NCBI GenBank assembly: GCA_964584775.1
Contig: CAZPBC010000003.1
Span: forward strand, 1-64,000
Reading direction: 5' to 3'
Length of the DNA: 64,000 bases
DNA from: CAZPBC01 sp964584775
GTDB lineage: Bacteria; Chlamydiota; Chlamydiia; Chlamydiales; SLFE01
Positions within the stretch are counted from its first letter, which is position 1. The number at the start of each line of letters is the position of its first letter. A model generated the notes under the pieces. The model made no database searches. It had not been told where the DNA came from and saw only the letters and a program-made list of their open reading frames with translations. This document shows, in pieces, positions 8,702-16,620 of this stretch. A program made the translations under genes and the position numbers.

Positions 8702-9006
8702 AGTTGCGTGCCCTTGCGACAGCCCGTTCAGGAGATAAGGGAGCTGATGCGAACATCGCGCTTTTTGCAAAAGATGAAGCTGCCTACCAGCTCATTGAAT
8801 CCCAGGTGTCTGAGGAGGCGCTCTTGAAGTTTTTTGAGAAGCTCGGAGTGACACGCGTCAAACGCTACGCGGTTCCCCAGCTTGCGACATTCAATTTTGT
8901 CTTGTATAACGTGCTTGGAGAGGGGGGTAGTTTGAACCTTCGAAGCGATGCTCAGGGAAAAGCTCTCGGGGAGCTGCTACTAGAGATGGAGATCGAAAAT
9001 GAGTGA
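8698..9006 (+). CDS. AtuA C-terminal ferredoxin-like domain as a stand-alone protein
   Basis: A 102-residue protein corresponding to the C-terminal domain of fused AtuA proteins: it opens with LRALATARSGDKGADANIAL, the usual ARSGDKG signature, and ends with an LRSDAQGKALGELLLEMEI helix. The ATG at 8698 overlaps the upstream stop (ATGA) and has an AAGGAG ribosome site at 8684-8689; a GTG three codons upstream is a weaker alternative. The overlap suggests the two AtuA parts are made in equal amounts and form one complex, which is inference. Function unknown. Confidence 0.83.
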   Translation: MKLRALATARSGDKGADANIALFAKDEAAYQLIESQVSEEALLKFFEKLGVTRVKRYAVPQLATFNFVLYNVLGEGGSLNLRSDAQGKALGELLLEMEIENE

Positions 9007-9778
9007 TTTGATTCAGGTGGATAAGCGGAGTGACGAGATTGCCTATCTCACATTCAACCGTCCTGAGAAGAAAAATGCTCTCAGCTGTGCGATGATGAAA
9101 GAAGCGCTCGATGCCGTCGAGCAGTTGGAACAGGATCCGCTCGTCCGTGTGATCGTTTTAAGAGGAAAGGGAGATGCTTTTTGTACAGGCCTCGACCTCA
9201 AAGAGACGATCGATCTAACGAAAGCAGAAGAGGCGATCACCCTTTACGCAGAGCTCCTGAATGCGCTTTACGAACTCCCTCAACTCACGATCTGCTCTGT
9301 CCATGGGTATGCCCTAGCTGGTGGCTGTGGCATCGCTGCCGTCACCGATTTTATTATTGCCGGAGCAGAAGCGAAATTCGGGTTTCCTGAGGTGCAGCGC
9401 GGTCTCGTTCCGTCCGTTGTCCTCGCCTTCCTCTACCGTCATTTTGGAGACCAGATCCTCCGTGAGCTGCTCCTTTTTGGTGAGCAGATCGATGCCTACC
9501 GCGCACGGGATCTCCATTTTGTGAATCTCCTTGTCGATGATGAAAGCTTAGAAGCAGAGACAGAGAGGCGTGCCTTTGAGGCGCTTAAGTCTTCTCCTCA
9601 CGCCGTCGCACAGATTAAAAAGCTGATGCGTGAAAAAGATCCCTTTCCTTTCGAAGAGGAGCTCGCCGCAGCCCTCTCCCTCCACAAACTGGCCCGCACC
9701 CACAAAGAGGCCACTGAAGGGCTTCTCTCCTTTAAAGAAAAGAGGAAGCCGTATTGGTGGAGTGAACGTGAGCAGTAA
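8999..9778 (+). CDS. Enoyl-CoA hydratase/isomerase, LiuC-like
   Basis: A 259-residue crotonase-fold enzyme. The CoA/oxyanion loop GRGDAFCTGLDLKE-type segment (GKGDAFCTGLDLK) lies near residue 56, and the second glycine-rich loop YALAGGCGIAAVTDF near 104. The stretch FGFPEVQRGLVPSVV (near residue 127) resembles LiuC-type methylglutaconyl-CoA hydratases (EVRxGLAPAVI) more than standard enoyl-CoA hydratases. The glutamate corresponding to rat E144 appears to be glycine, as can happen in this branch. It likely hydrates the glutaconyl-CoA-type product of the carboxylase encoded upstream. The ATG overlaps the preceding gene by eight bases. Confidence 0.85.
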   Translation: MSDLIQVDKRSDEIAYLTFNRPEKKNALSCAMMKEALDAVEQLEQDPLVRVIVLRGKGDAFCTGLDLKETIDLTKAEEAITLYAELLNALYELPQLTICSVHGYALAGGCGIAAVTDFIIAGAEAKFGFPEVQRGLVPSVVLAFLYRHFGDQILRELLLFGEQIDAYRARDLHFVNLLVDDESLEAETERRAFEALKSSPHAVAQIKKLMREKDPFPFEEELAAALSLHKLARTHKEATEGLLSFKEKRKPYWWSEREQ

Positions 9779-10571
9779 AGTCGCTTCTATCGAAGGCAAC
9801 CGCCTCCGTCTCGATGGCGGTGCCATGTTTGGCAATGTCCCTAAAGAGCTTTGGAAAAAATGGCACACACCGGATGAGTTCAACCGCATCGGGCTTGCGA
9901 CACGCAGCTTGCTTCTTGAGAAAGCGGGTCAGAAAATCCTCTTTGATGTCGGGGTCGGGAATTTTTTCTCGAAAAAGCTCAAAGAGCGCTTTGGAATCGA
10001 CGAAGTCGAGCACCGACTGATCCAAAATTTAGAGGAGAGGGGGATTGCCGAAGAGGAGATCGATGCTGTCGTTCTAACCCACCTCCACTTTGACCACGCG
10101 GGAGGCTTATTGAAGGAAGAGAGCCGTGCTCTCCACTTTCCCCATGCGGAGATTTTCGTTCCGAAAAGACATTGGGAGCATGCCCTTCAGCCACCGAGAC
10201 GTGAGCGTGCCTCTTTCCTCCCTGAGCTTCATACCCTCCTTGAAAAGTCAGGACGTCTCCACCTGGTGGAGGACGCTCTACCCTTTTGTGACCACTTCTT
10301 CAGCGATGGCCATACCCGCGGCCTCCTCCATCCTCTCATCGAGACCGACGAGGGCTTGGTCGCCATGCCCTCGGACCTTCTCCCTGGGCCTGCCTGGTTG
10401 GGGAGTGCGATCGCCATGGGTTACGACCGCTACCCTGAGCTCACCACTCGCGAGAAGGAGGCTTTCCTCGAGAGAGCCTCGCAGGAGAAGATGACCCTCT
10501 ACTTCTCCCATGACCCGGAGTGGACTTTTGCCCGCGTTGAAAAGAAAGAAGGAAAATTCTCTCTCTGTTAG
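9768..10571 (+). CDS. Metallo-beta-lactamase-fold hydrolase
   Basis: A roughly 267-residue metallohydrolase with the zinc motif THLHFDHAGG (H105, H107, D109, H110 from this start), a further histidine in the DGHTRG segment near residue 183 and a C-terminal FSHDPEW. Substrate unknown; by position it may be a thioesterase or lactone/ester hydrolase of the acyl-CoA operon. The start is uncertain: GTG 9768 is chosen because GGTGGAG at 9756-9762 gives reasonable spacing; GTG 9762 is equally in frame. Either start overlaps the hydratase gene slightly. A longer open frame upstream translates the hydratase gene out of frame and is not plausible. Confidence 0.8.
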   Translation: MSSKVASIEGNRLRLDGGAMFGNVPKELWKKWHTPDEFNRIGLATRSLLLEKAGQKILFDVGVGNFFSKKLKERFGIDEVEHRLIQNLEERGIAEEEIDAVVLTHLHFDHAGGLLKEESRALHFPHAEIFVPKRHWEHALQPPRRERASFLPELHTLLEKSGRLHLVEDALPFCDHFFSDGHTRGLLHPLIETDEGLVAMPSDLLPGPAWLGSAIAMGYDRYPELTTREKEAFLERASQEKMTLYFSHDPEWTFARVEKKEGKFSLC

Positions 10572-10583
10572 ACTCTCTCTGCT

Positions 10584-13500
10584 ATGAGGAAGAGACGTCG
10601 CTCATTCCGAAGAAAGGGAACCCAACGCATGGACCTGCCTGGTAAGGTCTCCCGTGTCCAGATGATGGTGCTCTTTTTGTTTGTCCTGATTTTCCTCCGC
10701 GTCTGGCACCTGGCTTATGTCCAGTATGATGAGCAGTCGGAGCGCGCCTTTGAGTCGAGGAAGAAGATGGTTGTCACCGCCCCGAAAAGGGGAACCATCC
10801 GCGACCGCTTCAACCACCCCTTTGCCGTTAATAAACTCAAGTACCAAGCAGCGATCGTCTACTCTGAGATACAGCAGATACCGGCTGTCTGTTGGCAGAA
10901 GAACGAGGAGGGGCAACGGGTGCGTGTCCCGCGCCGCCGCGAGTACGTGGGGGAGCTCGCCGAGTTGCTTGAGGGGGAGCTCGGCCTCGACAAGGAGCGG
11001 ATCGTCGATCTGGTTTATTCGAAAGCGGTCTTCCTTCACAGCGCCCCTTATGTGATTAAAGATGACATCACTGAGCAGGAGTACTACCGGCTCCGCGCAA
11101 GAGAAAAGGATTTTCCAGGACTGCAGGTCCGTAAGAGTTTCCGCCGCGACTATCCTGAAGGACGCGTCGCTGCCGATGTGATTGGAACGATCGGTTCGAT
11201 CAATGCCAACCAGTATCACAAGCTGCTCGGTGAGATGGCCACCTTAAAGCAGACGCTCAAGAACATTGAAGAGGATGAGGAGTTTGAATTCCCCGAAGGA
11301 CTCGAGTCAACAGAGGATATCCGCGACAGGATCACCCTCTTGCAAGAAAAATCCTACACCTTCAACGATCTCGTAGGAAAGACCGGGATCGAATCCTCCT
11401 TCGAACAGAATTTACGAGGCCGGGTAGGAAAGAAGACCTACTTCACCGATGCAAGAGGAAACTATTTAGAAGAGCTCCCGGGTCAGGTGGAAGCTGCCTC
11501 CGGCGAGCGCCTTCTACTCACTCTTTCGAGTGAGCTGCAGGCGTACGCGGAAGAGCTGCTTGTTGCAGCCGACCAGATGAGGAGGGACGGTGAGCATTCG
11601 AACCCTTGGATCCGGGGCGGGGCGATTGTGGCGCTCGATCCCAAGAGTGGGGAGGTGCTTGCTCTTGCAGGGGTTCCACGCTTCGATCCGAATGACTTCA
11701 TTGCACACTCGACCGAGAATGAGGAGGAGCGGACCAAAAATTTAAGGCGTTGGTTGGAAGGAAGAAACTATGTCCGTAACGTCTGGGACCAGATCCAGCC
11801 TCTTTTCCGTGAAAACTACCACTTCAAGTCAAAGAAGCTCTATGACGACGAACACATCCTCACCTGGTCCCTCTATCTCGACCTCATTCTTCCTGGGGAC
11901 AACCCGGTCAGGAGCGAACTCGACCGCTACTCAACACTGAATAAGGCGGTTGCTTTCCAACAGCTTTTCGATACTCTCCGCTTCGAAAACCAAGAAGAGA
12001 TCAAAGCCCTGCTCCCGCAGCTTCCCTTTGAATATGTCACCCACCCTCAAGACCAACTCCTTTTCATCGATCTCCTTCGGCTCTCCTGTGAACACACCTT
12101 TTTCTCGGATGAACTGCTCGAAAAAGTCGGAGGGACGACTCTTGCCGAATACCGCGACCAGAGTGCCGCTCTCTCTAGCATCGAAAGAATGCTCCGTTCA
12201 GAGCTACGAGAGCCGTTTCGCGCAGGCGCCTTTGCGGAGTGGAGAGAGAAGAACGAAAAGAGTTACCTTGCTGCCAAAAGGCGGGCAGAAAAGGAGGCCG
12301 GTAGCTACCAAAAACCTTATCTCGATTACATCGACCGTGTGGAACGCGATCAGTTCCATCACGTTTGGGAGCGCTCTCGAGTCGATCTCATCCTCGCTCT
12401 TTTGACGGGGAAGTTTCCCAAAGAGATGGAAGGCGATCCCCTCCTCTTGGAGAGCTTAAAGTGGCACGAAGAGCTCGCCTCGGGAGCTCACTCCGGCGCC
12501 TCCTGGTATCAAGACTACCTGCGCCTCCGTCGCGTCGCTGAGCAACTTCCCTTCGATCAAACGAAAGAGTACCTGACGACGATGCGTTCGTATGACGCCT
12601 TGAACCGCCCTTTGATTGGCCGCTATCCGGGCGTCTACCGGTCAGGGAAGGTGCCTCTCGAAAAAGATCTCGCTGCGAGCTTCTATCCCAGGTATGGCTA
12701 CGGTTTTCAGCGCTCTCCCGCTTACCGCCGTGACACCACCATCGGCTCTGCATTTAAACTTGTCACAGCTTACGCTGCACTGATGGATCAAAAAAGAGCA
12801 GGGAAATCCGGGAACCCTCTCCTTATCCGAGACCACCACCACTTTATCCACGGAAAACTCTACCTCGGACACTTCACCTCCGGAGAACCGATTCCGCGGA
12901 TGTATAAGGGAGGGCGCCTTCCTAAGAGCCTCTCTAAAAACATTGGAGAAACAGATCTGACAGAAGCACTGGGCCGTTCATCGAACCCCTACTTTGCCCT
13001 TCTGTCCGTCGATGTCCTCTCGACACCCGATCTGCTCAGAGAGGCAGCTCTTGATTTCTCTTACGGGAGAAAAACCGGCCTGGCTCTTCCTGGGGAGTAT
13101 GCTGGAACGGTTCCTGACGACCTCGAGACCAACCGCACGAACCTCTACTCCACGTCCATCGGTCAAGGAACCCTCGCTGGAACCCCCATCCAAACCGCTG
13201 TCATGATGACAGCACTCGCGCGGGGTGGAGAGGTCATCGTCCCAAAAATTGTCTCCCTCCGTGTGGATGAGACAGTCGAGCCCGAACCGCTTGAGATAAG
13301 ACGTACCCTAGAGCTTCCTCAGGATGTCCAGGCTCAACTCTTTGAGGGGATGAAACGCGTGATAGAGCGGACCCACAACTGGACGATCCAACAGTATACG
13401 GAAAAGATGCCCTCTCTTTACAAAGACTATCTAGAGATGAAGCCCTACATGATTGGTAAAACGAGCTCTTCTGAATCCAACGTCCGCGTCCACCTCGACC

Positions 13501-13706
13501 GACAAAAGGGGCTGATTAAAGAAACCCACGGTTGGTTCTCTGCTCTCATCTTCCCTGAGAAAGTCGAAGAAGCGGGCCTCACCCAAGAACCCGAACTCGT
13601 CGTTGTGGTCTACCTCCCCTTCGCCAGGGGCGGAAAGCAGGCCATGCCCTTTGCTGCCTCAATCGCTCGTAAATGGCGCTCCATTGCCTCTTCGACTGAC
13701 AAATAA
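10584..13706 (+). CDS. Penicillin-binding protein 2-type transpeptidase
   Basis: A 1040-residue class B penicillin-binding protein, the usual large size of the chlamydial PBP2. A basic N terminus is followed by one membrane anchor (about residues 25-45), a PBP dimerisation domain (APKRGTIRDR near residue 68, VGKTGIESSFE near 265) and the transpeptidase. Catalytic motifs are SAFK (S722, K725), SSN (799-801) and KTS (959-961) where most relatives have KTG. Between about residues 370 and 700 the transpeptidase is interrupted by a long charged helical insert, which accounts for the extra length. It cross-links peptidoglycan at the division plane; chlamydiae lack FtsZ and rely on such enzymes for polar division. 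No ribosome site is evident. It starts 12 bp after the hydrolase gene. Its last ~175 bp recur in decayed form at 14369-14526. Confidence 0.92.
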   Translation: MRKRRRSFRRKGTQRMDLPGKVSRVQMMVLFLFVLIFLRVWHLAYVQYDEQSERAFESRKKMVVTAPKRGTIRDRFNHPFAVNKLKYQAAIVYSEIQQIPAVCWQKNEEGQRVRVPRRREYVGELAELLEGELGLDKERIVDLVYSKAVFLHSAPYVIKDDITEQEYYRLRAREKDFPGLQVRKSFRRDYPEGRVAADVIGTIGSINANQYHKLLGEMATLKQTLKNIEEDEEFEFPEGLESTEDIRDRITLLQEKSYTFNDLVGKTGIESSFEQNLRGRVGKKTYFTDARGNYLEELPGQVEAASGERLLLTLSSELQAYAEELLVAADQMRRDGEHSNPWIRGGAIVALDPKSGEVLALAGVPRFDPNDFIAHSTENEEERTKNLRRWLEGRNYVRNVWDQIQPLFRENYHFKSKKLYDDEHILTWSLYLDLILPGDNPVRSELDRYSTLNKAVAFQQLFDTLRFENQEEIKALLPQLPFEYVTHPQDQLLFIDLLRLSCEHTFFSDELLEKVGGTTLAEYRDQSAALSSIERMLRSELREPFRAGAFAEWREKNEKSYLAAKRRAEKEAGSYQKPYLDYIDRVERDQFHHVWERSRVDLILALLTGKFPKEMEGDPLLLESLKWHEELASGAHSGASWYQDYLRLRRVAEQLPFDQTKEYLTTMRSYDALNRPLIGRYPGVYRSGKVPLEKDLAASFYPRYGYGFQRSPAYRRDTTIGSAFKLVTAYAALMDQKRAGKSGNPLLIRDHHHFIHGKLYLGHFTSGEPIPRMYKGGRLPKSLSKNIGETDLTEALGRSSNPYFALLSVDVLSTPDLLREAALDFSYGRKTGLALPGEYAGTVPDDLETNRTNLYSTSIGQGTLAGTPIQTAVMMTALARGGEVIVPKIVSLRVDETVEPEPLEIRRTLELPQDVQAQLFEGMKRVIERTHNWTIQQYTEKMPSLYKDYLEMKPYMIGKTSSSESNVRVHLDRQKGLIKETHGWFSALIFPEKVEEAGLTQEPELVVVVYLPFARGGKQAMPFAASIARKWRSIASSTDK

Positions 13707-13720
13707 CCCTTTTTGGTATA

Positions 13721-13736
13721 AATGGGTATACCCATT
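13721..13736. promoter_or_regulatory. Perfect 16-bp palindrome, probable TA operator
   Basis: AATGGGTATACCCATT is a perfect palindrome whose right end overlaps the -35 hexamer of the toxin-antitoxin promoter by two bases. A related half site (TTTGGTATAATGGG) recurs at 13753-13766 over the -10 region. This is the arrangement expected for repression by the antitoxin or toxin-antitoxin complex. Confidence 0.65.
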
Positions 13737-13763
13737 GTGAAAATTACCCTAATTTGGTATAAT
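13735..13763 (+). promoter_or_regulatory. Promoter of the toxin-antitoxin module
   Basis: TTGTGA (13735-13740) and a consensus TATAAT (13758-13763) are spaced by exactly 17 bp. Transcription would begin near 13770, leaving a 20-base leader with AGAGAGGA before the antitoxin ATG at 13791. Confidence 0.7.
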
Positions 13764-13790
13764 GGGAATTGTAAGACAAGAGAGGAAACG

Positions 13791-14066
13791 ATGAAAGAAG
13801 TTAGGTTACATATTGATGGGCGCTCTCGTGTTTGTCTTTCCGCGTTTTTACCAAAAGACATTCCTGTGAGCTCGCTGAGAGCTTATGAAGAGGACGGAAG
13901 GATTATTCTCGAGCCCATGGCGGAGGTTCCAGCAAGGGAGTTGTGGCTACATCAAAATGACAAGGCTCTAAAGTCCCTCCAAAAAGGAATCCAAGATGCA
14001 AACGAAGGCAAGCTCTGCGATCTAGGCTCTTTTGCAGAGTATGCAGATGATGAGCTGGAGTCTTAG
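13791..14066 (+). CDS. Putative type II antitoxin
   Basis: A 91-residue acidic protein, the first gene of a two-gene module. The N-terminal ~45 residues (RLHIDGRSRVCLSAFLPKD, LRAYEEDGRIILEPM) look like an AbrB/MazE-type swapped-hairpin DNA-binding domain. The C-terminal half (ARELWLHQNDKALKSLQKG, LGSFAEYADDELES) resembles the tails of antitoxins that wrap RelE-like toxins. The start at 13791 is set by AGAGAGGA seven bases upstream; a longer frame from 13722 would run through the promoter. The stop is two bases before the toxin start. The family name is not secure. Confidence 0.65.
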   Translation: MKEVRLHIDGRSRVCLSAFLPKDIPVSSLRAYEEDGRIILEPMAEVPARELWLHQNDKALKSLQKGIQDANEGKLCDLGSFAEYADDELES

Positions 14067-14068
14067 GA

Positions 14069-14362
14069 TTGCCAAAGATTCTTTTTTCACATGAAGCTCA
14101 ATCTCAGTACAAGAAGCTCCAAACGTCTTCTGGCAAGCAGCGAGTCTATAAAGCTGTTAGAAAGACCTTGGGATTGATGGAGGTTGATCTTCGTCACCCG
14201 TCACTAAACACTCATCAGTATCATTCTTTAAAAGGCCCAGGTGGTGAAAAAGTGTTTGAAGCCTATGCTCAAAATAAAACTCCTGGTGCATATCGAGTGT
14301 TTTGGTGTTATGGTCCAGAAAAGGATGAGATCACGATTCTTGCGATGACTCCTCATCCCTAG
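14069..14362 (+). CDS. Putative RelE/ParE-superfamily toxin
   Basis: A 97-residue basic protein with the layout of RelE/ParE-like toxins: an N-terminal SHEAQSQYKKLQTSSGKQR helix region, a central HSLKGPGGEKVFEAYAQN strand, an AYRVFWCYGPEKDEITILAMTPHP ending with the R-V-F-W core strand. These are usually ribosome-dependent mRNA endonucleases. It starts with TTG two bases after the antitoxin stop, so translation is coupled. The residues around HSLKG and the terminal His-Pro could be catalytic, but I cannot assign a subtype. Confidence 0.62.
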   Translation: MPKILFSHEAQSQYKKLQTSSGKQRVYKAVRKTLGLMEVDLRHPSLNTHQYHSLKGPGGEKVFEAYAQNKTPGAYRVFWCYGPEKDEITILAMTPHP

Positions 14363-14368
14363 GAGCTT

Positions 14369-14526
14369 ATTAAGAGACCCACGGCTGGTTCTCTGCTCTT
14401 ATCTTCTCTGAGAAAGTCGAAGAGGCAGGCCTTATCCAAGAACCTGAACTCGTCGTTGTCGTCTACCTTCCCTTCGCTGCCTCAATCGCCCGTAAATGGC
14501 GCTCTATTCAATCTCATTTAAATTAG
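14369..14526 (+). pseudogene. Decayed duplicate of the pbp2 3' end
   Basis: This stretch repeats pbp2 from about 13515 to 13688 with scattered substitutions. Translated, it gives ETHGWFSALIFSEKVEEAG, then an LVVVVYLPFAASIARKWRS ending and its own TAG at 14524-14526. It has a one-base loss at its start that creates an in-frame TAA (14371-14373), and lacks 30 bp (10 codons) between two CCCTTYGC direct repeats, a typical slippage deletion. It has no start codon. The toxin-antitoxin module lies exactly between this copy and the intact pbp2 end, so it looks like an insertion scar. Confidence 0.85.
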
Positions 14527-14607
14527 AATAAAAAAACTTTCTCTTTTTTTATTGAATAAAGGTATAATAATTTCATTCAATTAAATAACTTTAATGAGGA
14601 GTTAAAT

Positions 14608-14973
14608 ATGGATTTTTTTCTTGTGAGCTTTGATAATGGTGTAGCCACGGTAGAGTGTGAGGTCGATAACACTGACCTGGCAAATCAGCTTCCAGATAAA
14701 ATTTTGGGGATGATGGATGGCCGGGAGGTGAAAGAAGTTGTCCTCAGAGGTTCTGTTTCAGAAGATGCCATGCCTGTGCTAGCTACTGCAATGAGGGCAA
14801 ACGATGTGGAGTTAAGCGTAGATGGTCCCTTTGTAGGAGGTTTTAGCTTAACTGAATGTAATCAGGTAACGAGTTTAGATACTTTGACTGTAGGACATCT
14901 TGACCTAACTGGATGTAATCAGATAACGAGTTTGCCAGATACTTGGTCTGTTAATGGCTGGCTGTCGTCATGA
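14608..14973 (+). CDS. Short leucine-rich-repeat protein, probably truncated
   Basis: A 121-residue reading frame with GAGG six to nine bases before the ATG. Residues 1-75 are a non-repetitive acidic region; residues 76-117 hold two repeats of the type L-x-L-T-x-C-N-Q-x-T-S-L (FSLTECNQVTSL, LDLTGCNQITSLP), the same repeat style as the large array at 42149-46404. The frame stops after VNGWLSS, mid-repeat, and no further repeat can be found downstream in any frame, so it is either a minimal protein or, more likely, the 5' part of a gene cut by rearrangement. The region is AT-rich compared with the flanking housekeeping genes. The following 195 bases (14974-15168) show no recognisable feature. 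Confidence 0.55.
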   Translation: MDFFLVSFDNGVATVECEVDNTDLANQLPDKILGMMDGREVKEVVLRGSVSEDAMPVLATAMRANDVELSVDGPFVGGFSLTECNQVTSLDTLTVGHLDLTGCNQITSLPDTWSVNGWLSS

Positions 14974-15168
14974 TCAACAAAAATGTAAGATTATGTTTAA
15001 ACTGACTGCCGTACCTAGGGATAACTAGCCCGGTCTATCATTTTTCACTCTATTAGGTATCTGAAATGGCACTCAGCTGCCTGTTCAGTGGAAAAGTACG
15101 AAGCAGGTTGTTACGCTTTAGCTACGGTGTTTTCGAGTAAATGAAATTAGATTGGAAATCGGTTATCC

Positions 15169-16518
15169 ATGATTTCATGCAATATTTTGGCTGAAAGCAT
15201 AATGAATAGATCGGATATTTCTATTGGTGCAAAGCAAGTATTACAAGACCTTGAAGAAAGGGATGAGGAAGCTCTTAGCGCGACTCTATCCACTCTAACG
15301 GCTTTAGATTTTAATGGAAGGTCTTTAGCAATTCTAAGAGTTGATTTTCGGTTATTCGCTAGAGCTCTTCAGATGAATACGACTTTGGTTGAGCTCAATC
15401 TCGCTCGTGCTCAGATCGATGAGGAGGCTGTTCCTGCTTTTGCGAAGATGCTTGGTGAAAACCGCACTCTCACAAGAGTCAATCTTTCAGGAAATTATAT
15501 CGATGATGACGGAGCGAAAGAGGTAGCTCGAGTGGTGGCGACGCATCCGTCACTGACTGACCTCGATCTTTCCGATAATGGGATTTTTATGAGAGGCGCG
15601 CAAGCTCTTGAGGCGGCTCTTCGACGAAACACGGTCCTTGAATCACTCAATTTCAGCGAAAATGGAATTTATGATGAATATGATAATGGTGAAGACTGTG
15701 CTGTGTTCGTTGTGAGAGCTTTAAAAAGTAATCGAACGCTAAAATGGTTAGATTTAAGCAAAACTGGTGGATTTGATCAGCAGAATAAGGCTGTCGGGTT
15801 AGCACTGCAGGTGAACCAAGCACTTGAGACGCTTATTTTTAGAAACAATGTTTTGTGGGAGAAATCGCTAACGGCATTAGGTCAAGCACTCCGAGTCAAT
15901 GCAGTACTGCGTTGTCTAGATTTATCCGGATCACTCCGTTCAGGCTCTATCGAGCCTTTTATCAGTGGACTCAGTGAGAATACGGCTCTTGAAGAGCTCA
16001 GACTTGCAGAGTGTCGTCTAAATAGGCGGGAATTAGACGAGTTAATGGAAGCAGTTGCACACCATCCTCGATTGAGGACACTTGACCTATCGAAAAATGG
16101 ACTTTGCACCTCCCAAGCTGGCGTCGTTATCGCAGCACTCAATAAAAACCCTCGAATTCAGGAGATCGATCTGAGACATAATGCGATTGAAGCTCTGCCG
16201 GGATGGGAAGAGCTGCATGAACTCCAAGTGGTGAAATTGGGACACAACCCCCTTGGTCCGGACATAGGGCCGTTCATTGCCGAATGGATAACTCAAGCCT
16301 CTGCTCTTCGAGAGCTATACCTCGACTACACAGGCCTTGCGACAGCGGACCAGCCAGAAATCGTAGCGGCCGTGGAAATCCACCCCTCTCTCCAGCACCT
16401 CGATCTCAGTGATCGATCGATTACTCCTGCCTTAAAAGACTCCCTCTCAGCCGCGATGAGAATGAGTACTTCTCTACACACTCTTGTTTTAGAAGAGCCT
16501 GAAATTTTAGTGTTTTAA
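15169..16518 (+). CDS. Leucine-rich-repeat protein of the ribonuclease-inhibitor type
   Basis: A 449-residue protein made almost entirely of ~28-residue leucine-rich repeats of the ribonuclease-inhibitor/NLR class: NTTLVELNLARAQIDEEAV, NRTLTRVNLSGNYIDDDGA, HPSLTDLDLSDNGIFMRGA, NPRIQEIDLRHNAIEAL, and so on, about twelve repeats from residue 65 to the end. Such horseshoe folds bind proteins. This eukaryote-like type is frequent in amoeba-associated bacteria and often secreted into the host, but I see no signal peptide and secretion is inference. The first ATG at 15169 has no ribosome site; ATG 15202 (MNRSDISIG) is an alternative start. It is unrelated in repeat type to the LPE-type array further on. 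Confidence 0.8.
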   Translation: MISCNILAESIMNRSDISIGAKQVLQDLEERDEEALSATLSTLTALDFNGRSLAILRVDFRLFARALQMNTTLVELNLARAQIDEEAVPAFAKMLGENRTLTRVNLSGNYIDDDGAKEVARVVATHPSLTDLDLSDNGIFMRGAQALEAALRRNTVLESLNFSENGIYDEYDNGEDCAVFVVRALKSNRTLKWLDLSKTGGFDQQNKAVGLALQVNQALETLIFRNNVLWEKSLTALGQALRVNAVLRCLDLSGSLRSGSIEPFISGLSENTALEELRLAECRLNRRELDELMEAVAHHPRLRTLDLSKNGLCTSQAGVVIAALNKNPRIQEIDLRHNAIEALPGWEELHELQVVKLGHNPLGPDIGPFIAEWITQASALRELYLDYTGLATADQPEIVAAVEIHPSLQHLDLSDRSITPALKDSLSAAMRMSTSLHTLVLEEPEILVF

Positions 16519-16600
16519 GGTTAGGTTCTAAAACCCCTCTAATTTTGATCTAAGTTACTTGTGTTTAGATTTTTATAACAAAATGTAAACAAAAAATATG

Positions 16601-16620
16601 CCCTATGATTTATAATAGGG
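16601..16620. promoter_or_regulatory. Inverted repeat around a TATAAT upstream of rpoN
   Basis: CCCTAT (16601-16606) and ATAGGG (16615-16620) form an inverted repeat enclosing a TATAAT at 16611-16616. This may be an operator over the rpoN promoter. No good -35 is visible. The remaining ~130 bases up to rpoN contain a GGGGGGAAAGCCCC hairpin but no RNA family I recognise. Confidence 0.35.

Noticed and set aside
9630..9767. Longer N terminus for the MBL hydrolase
   Set aside because: The extension is a low-complexity reading of the hydratase gene in another frame and has no counterpart in the family.
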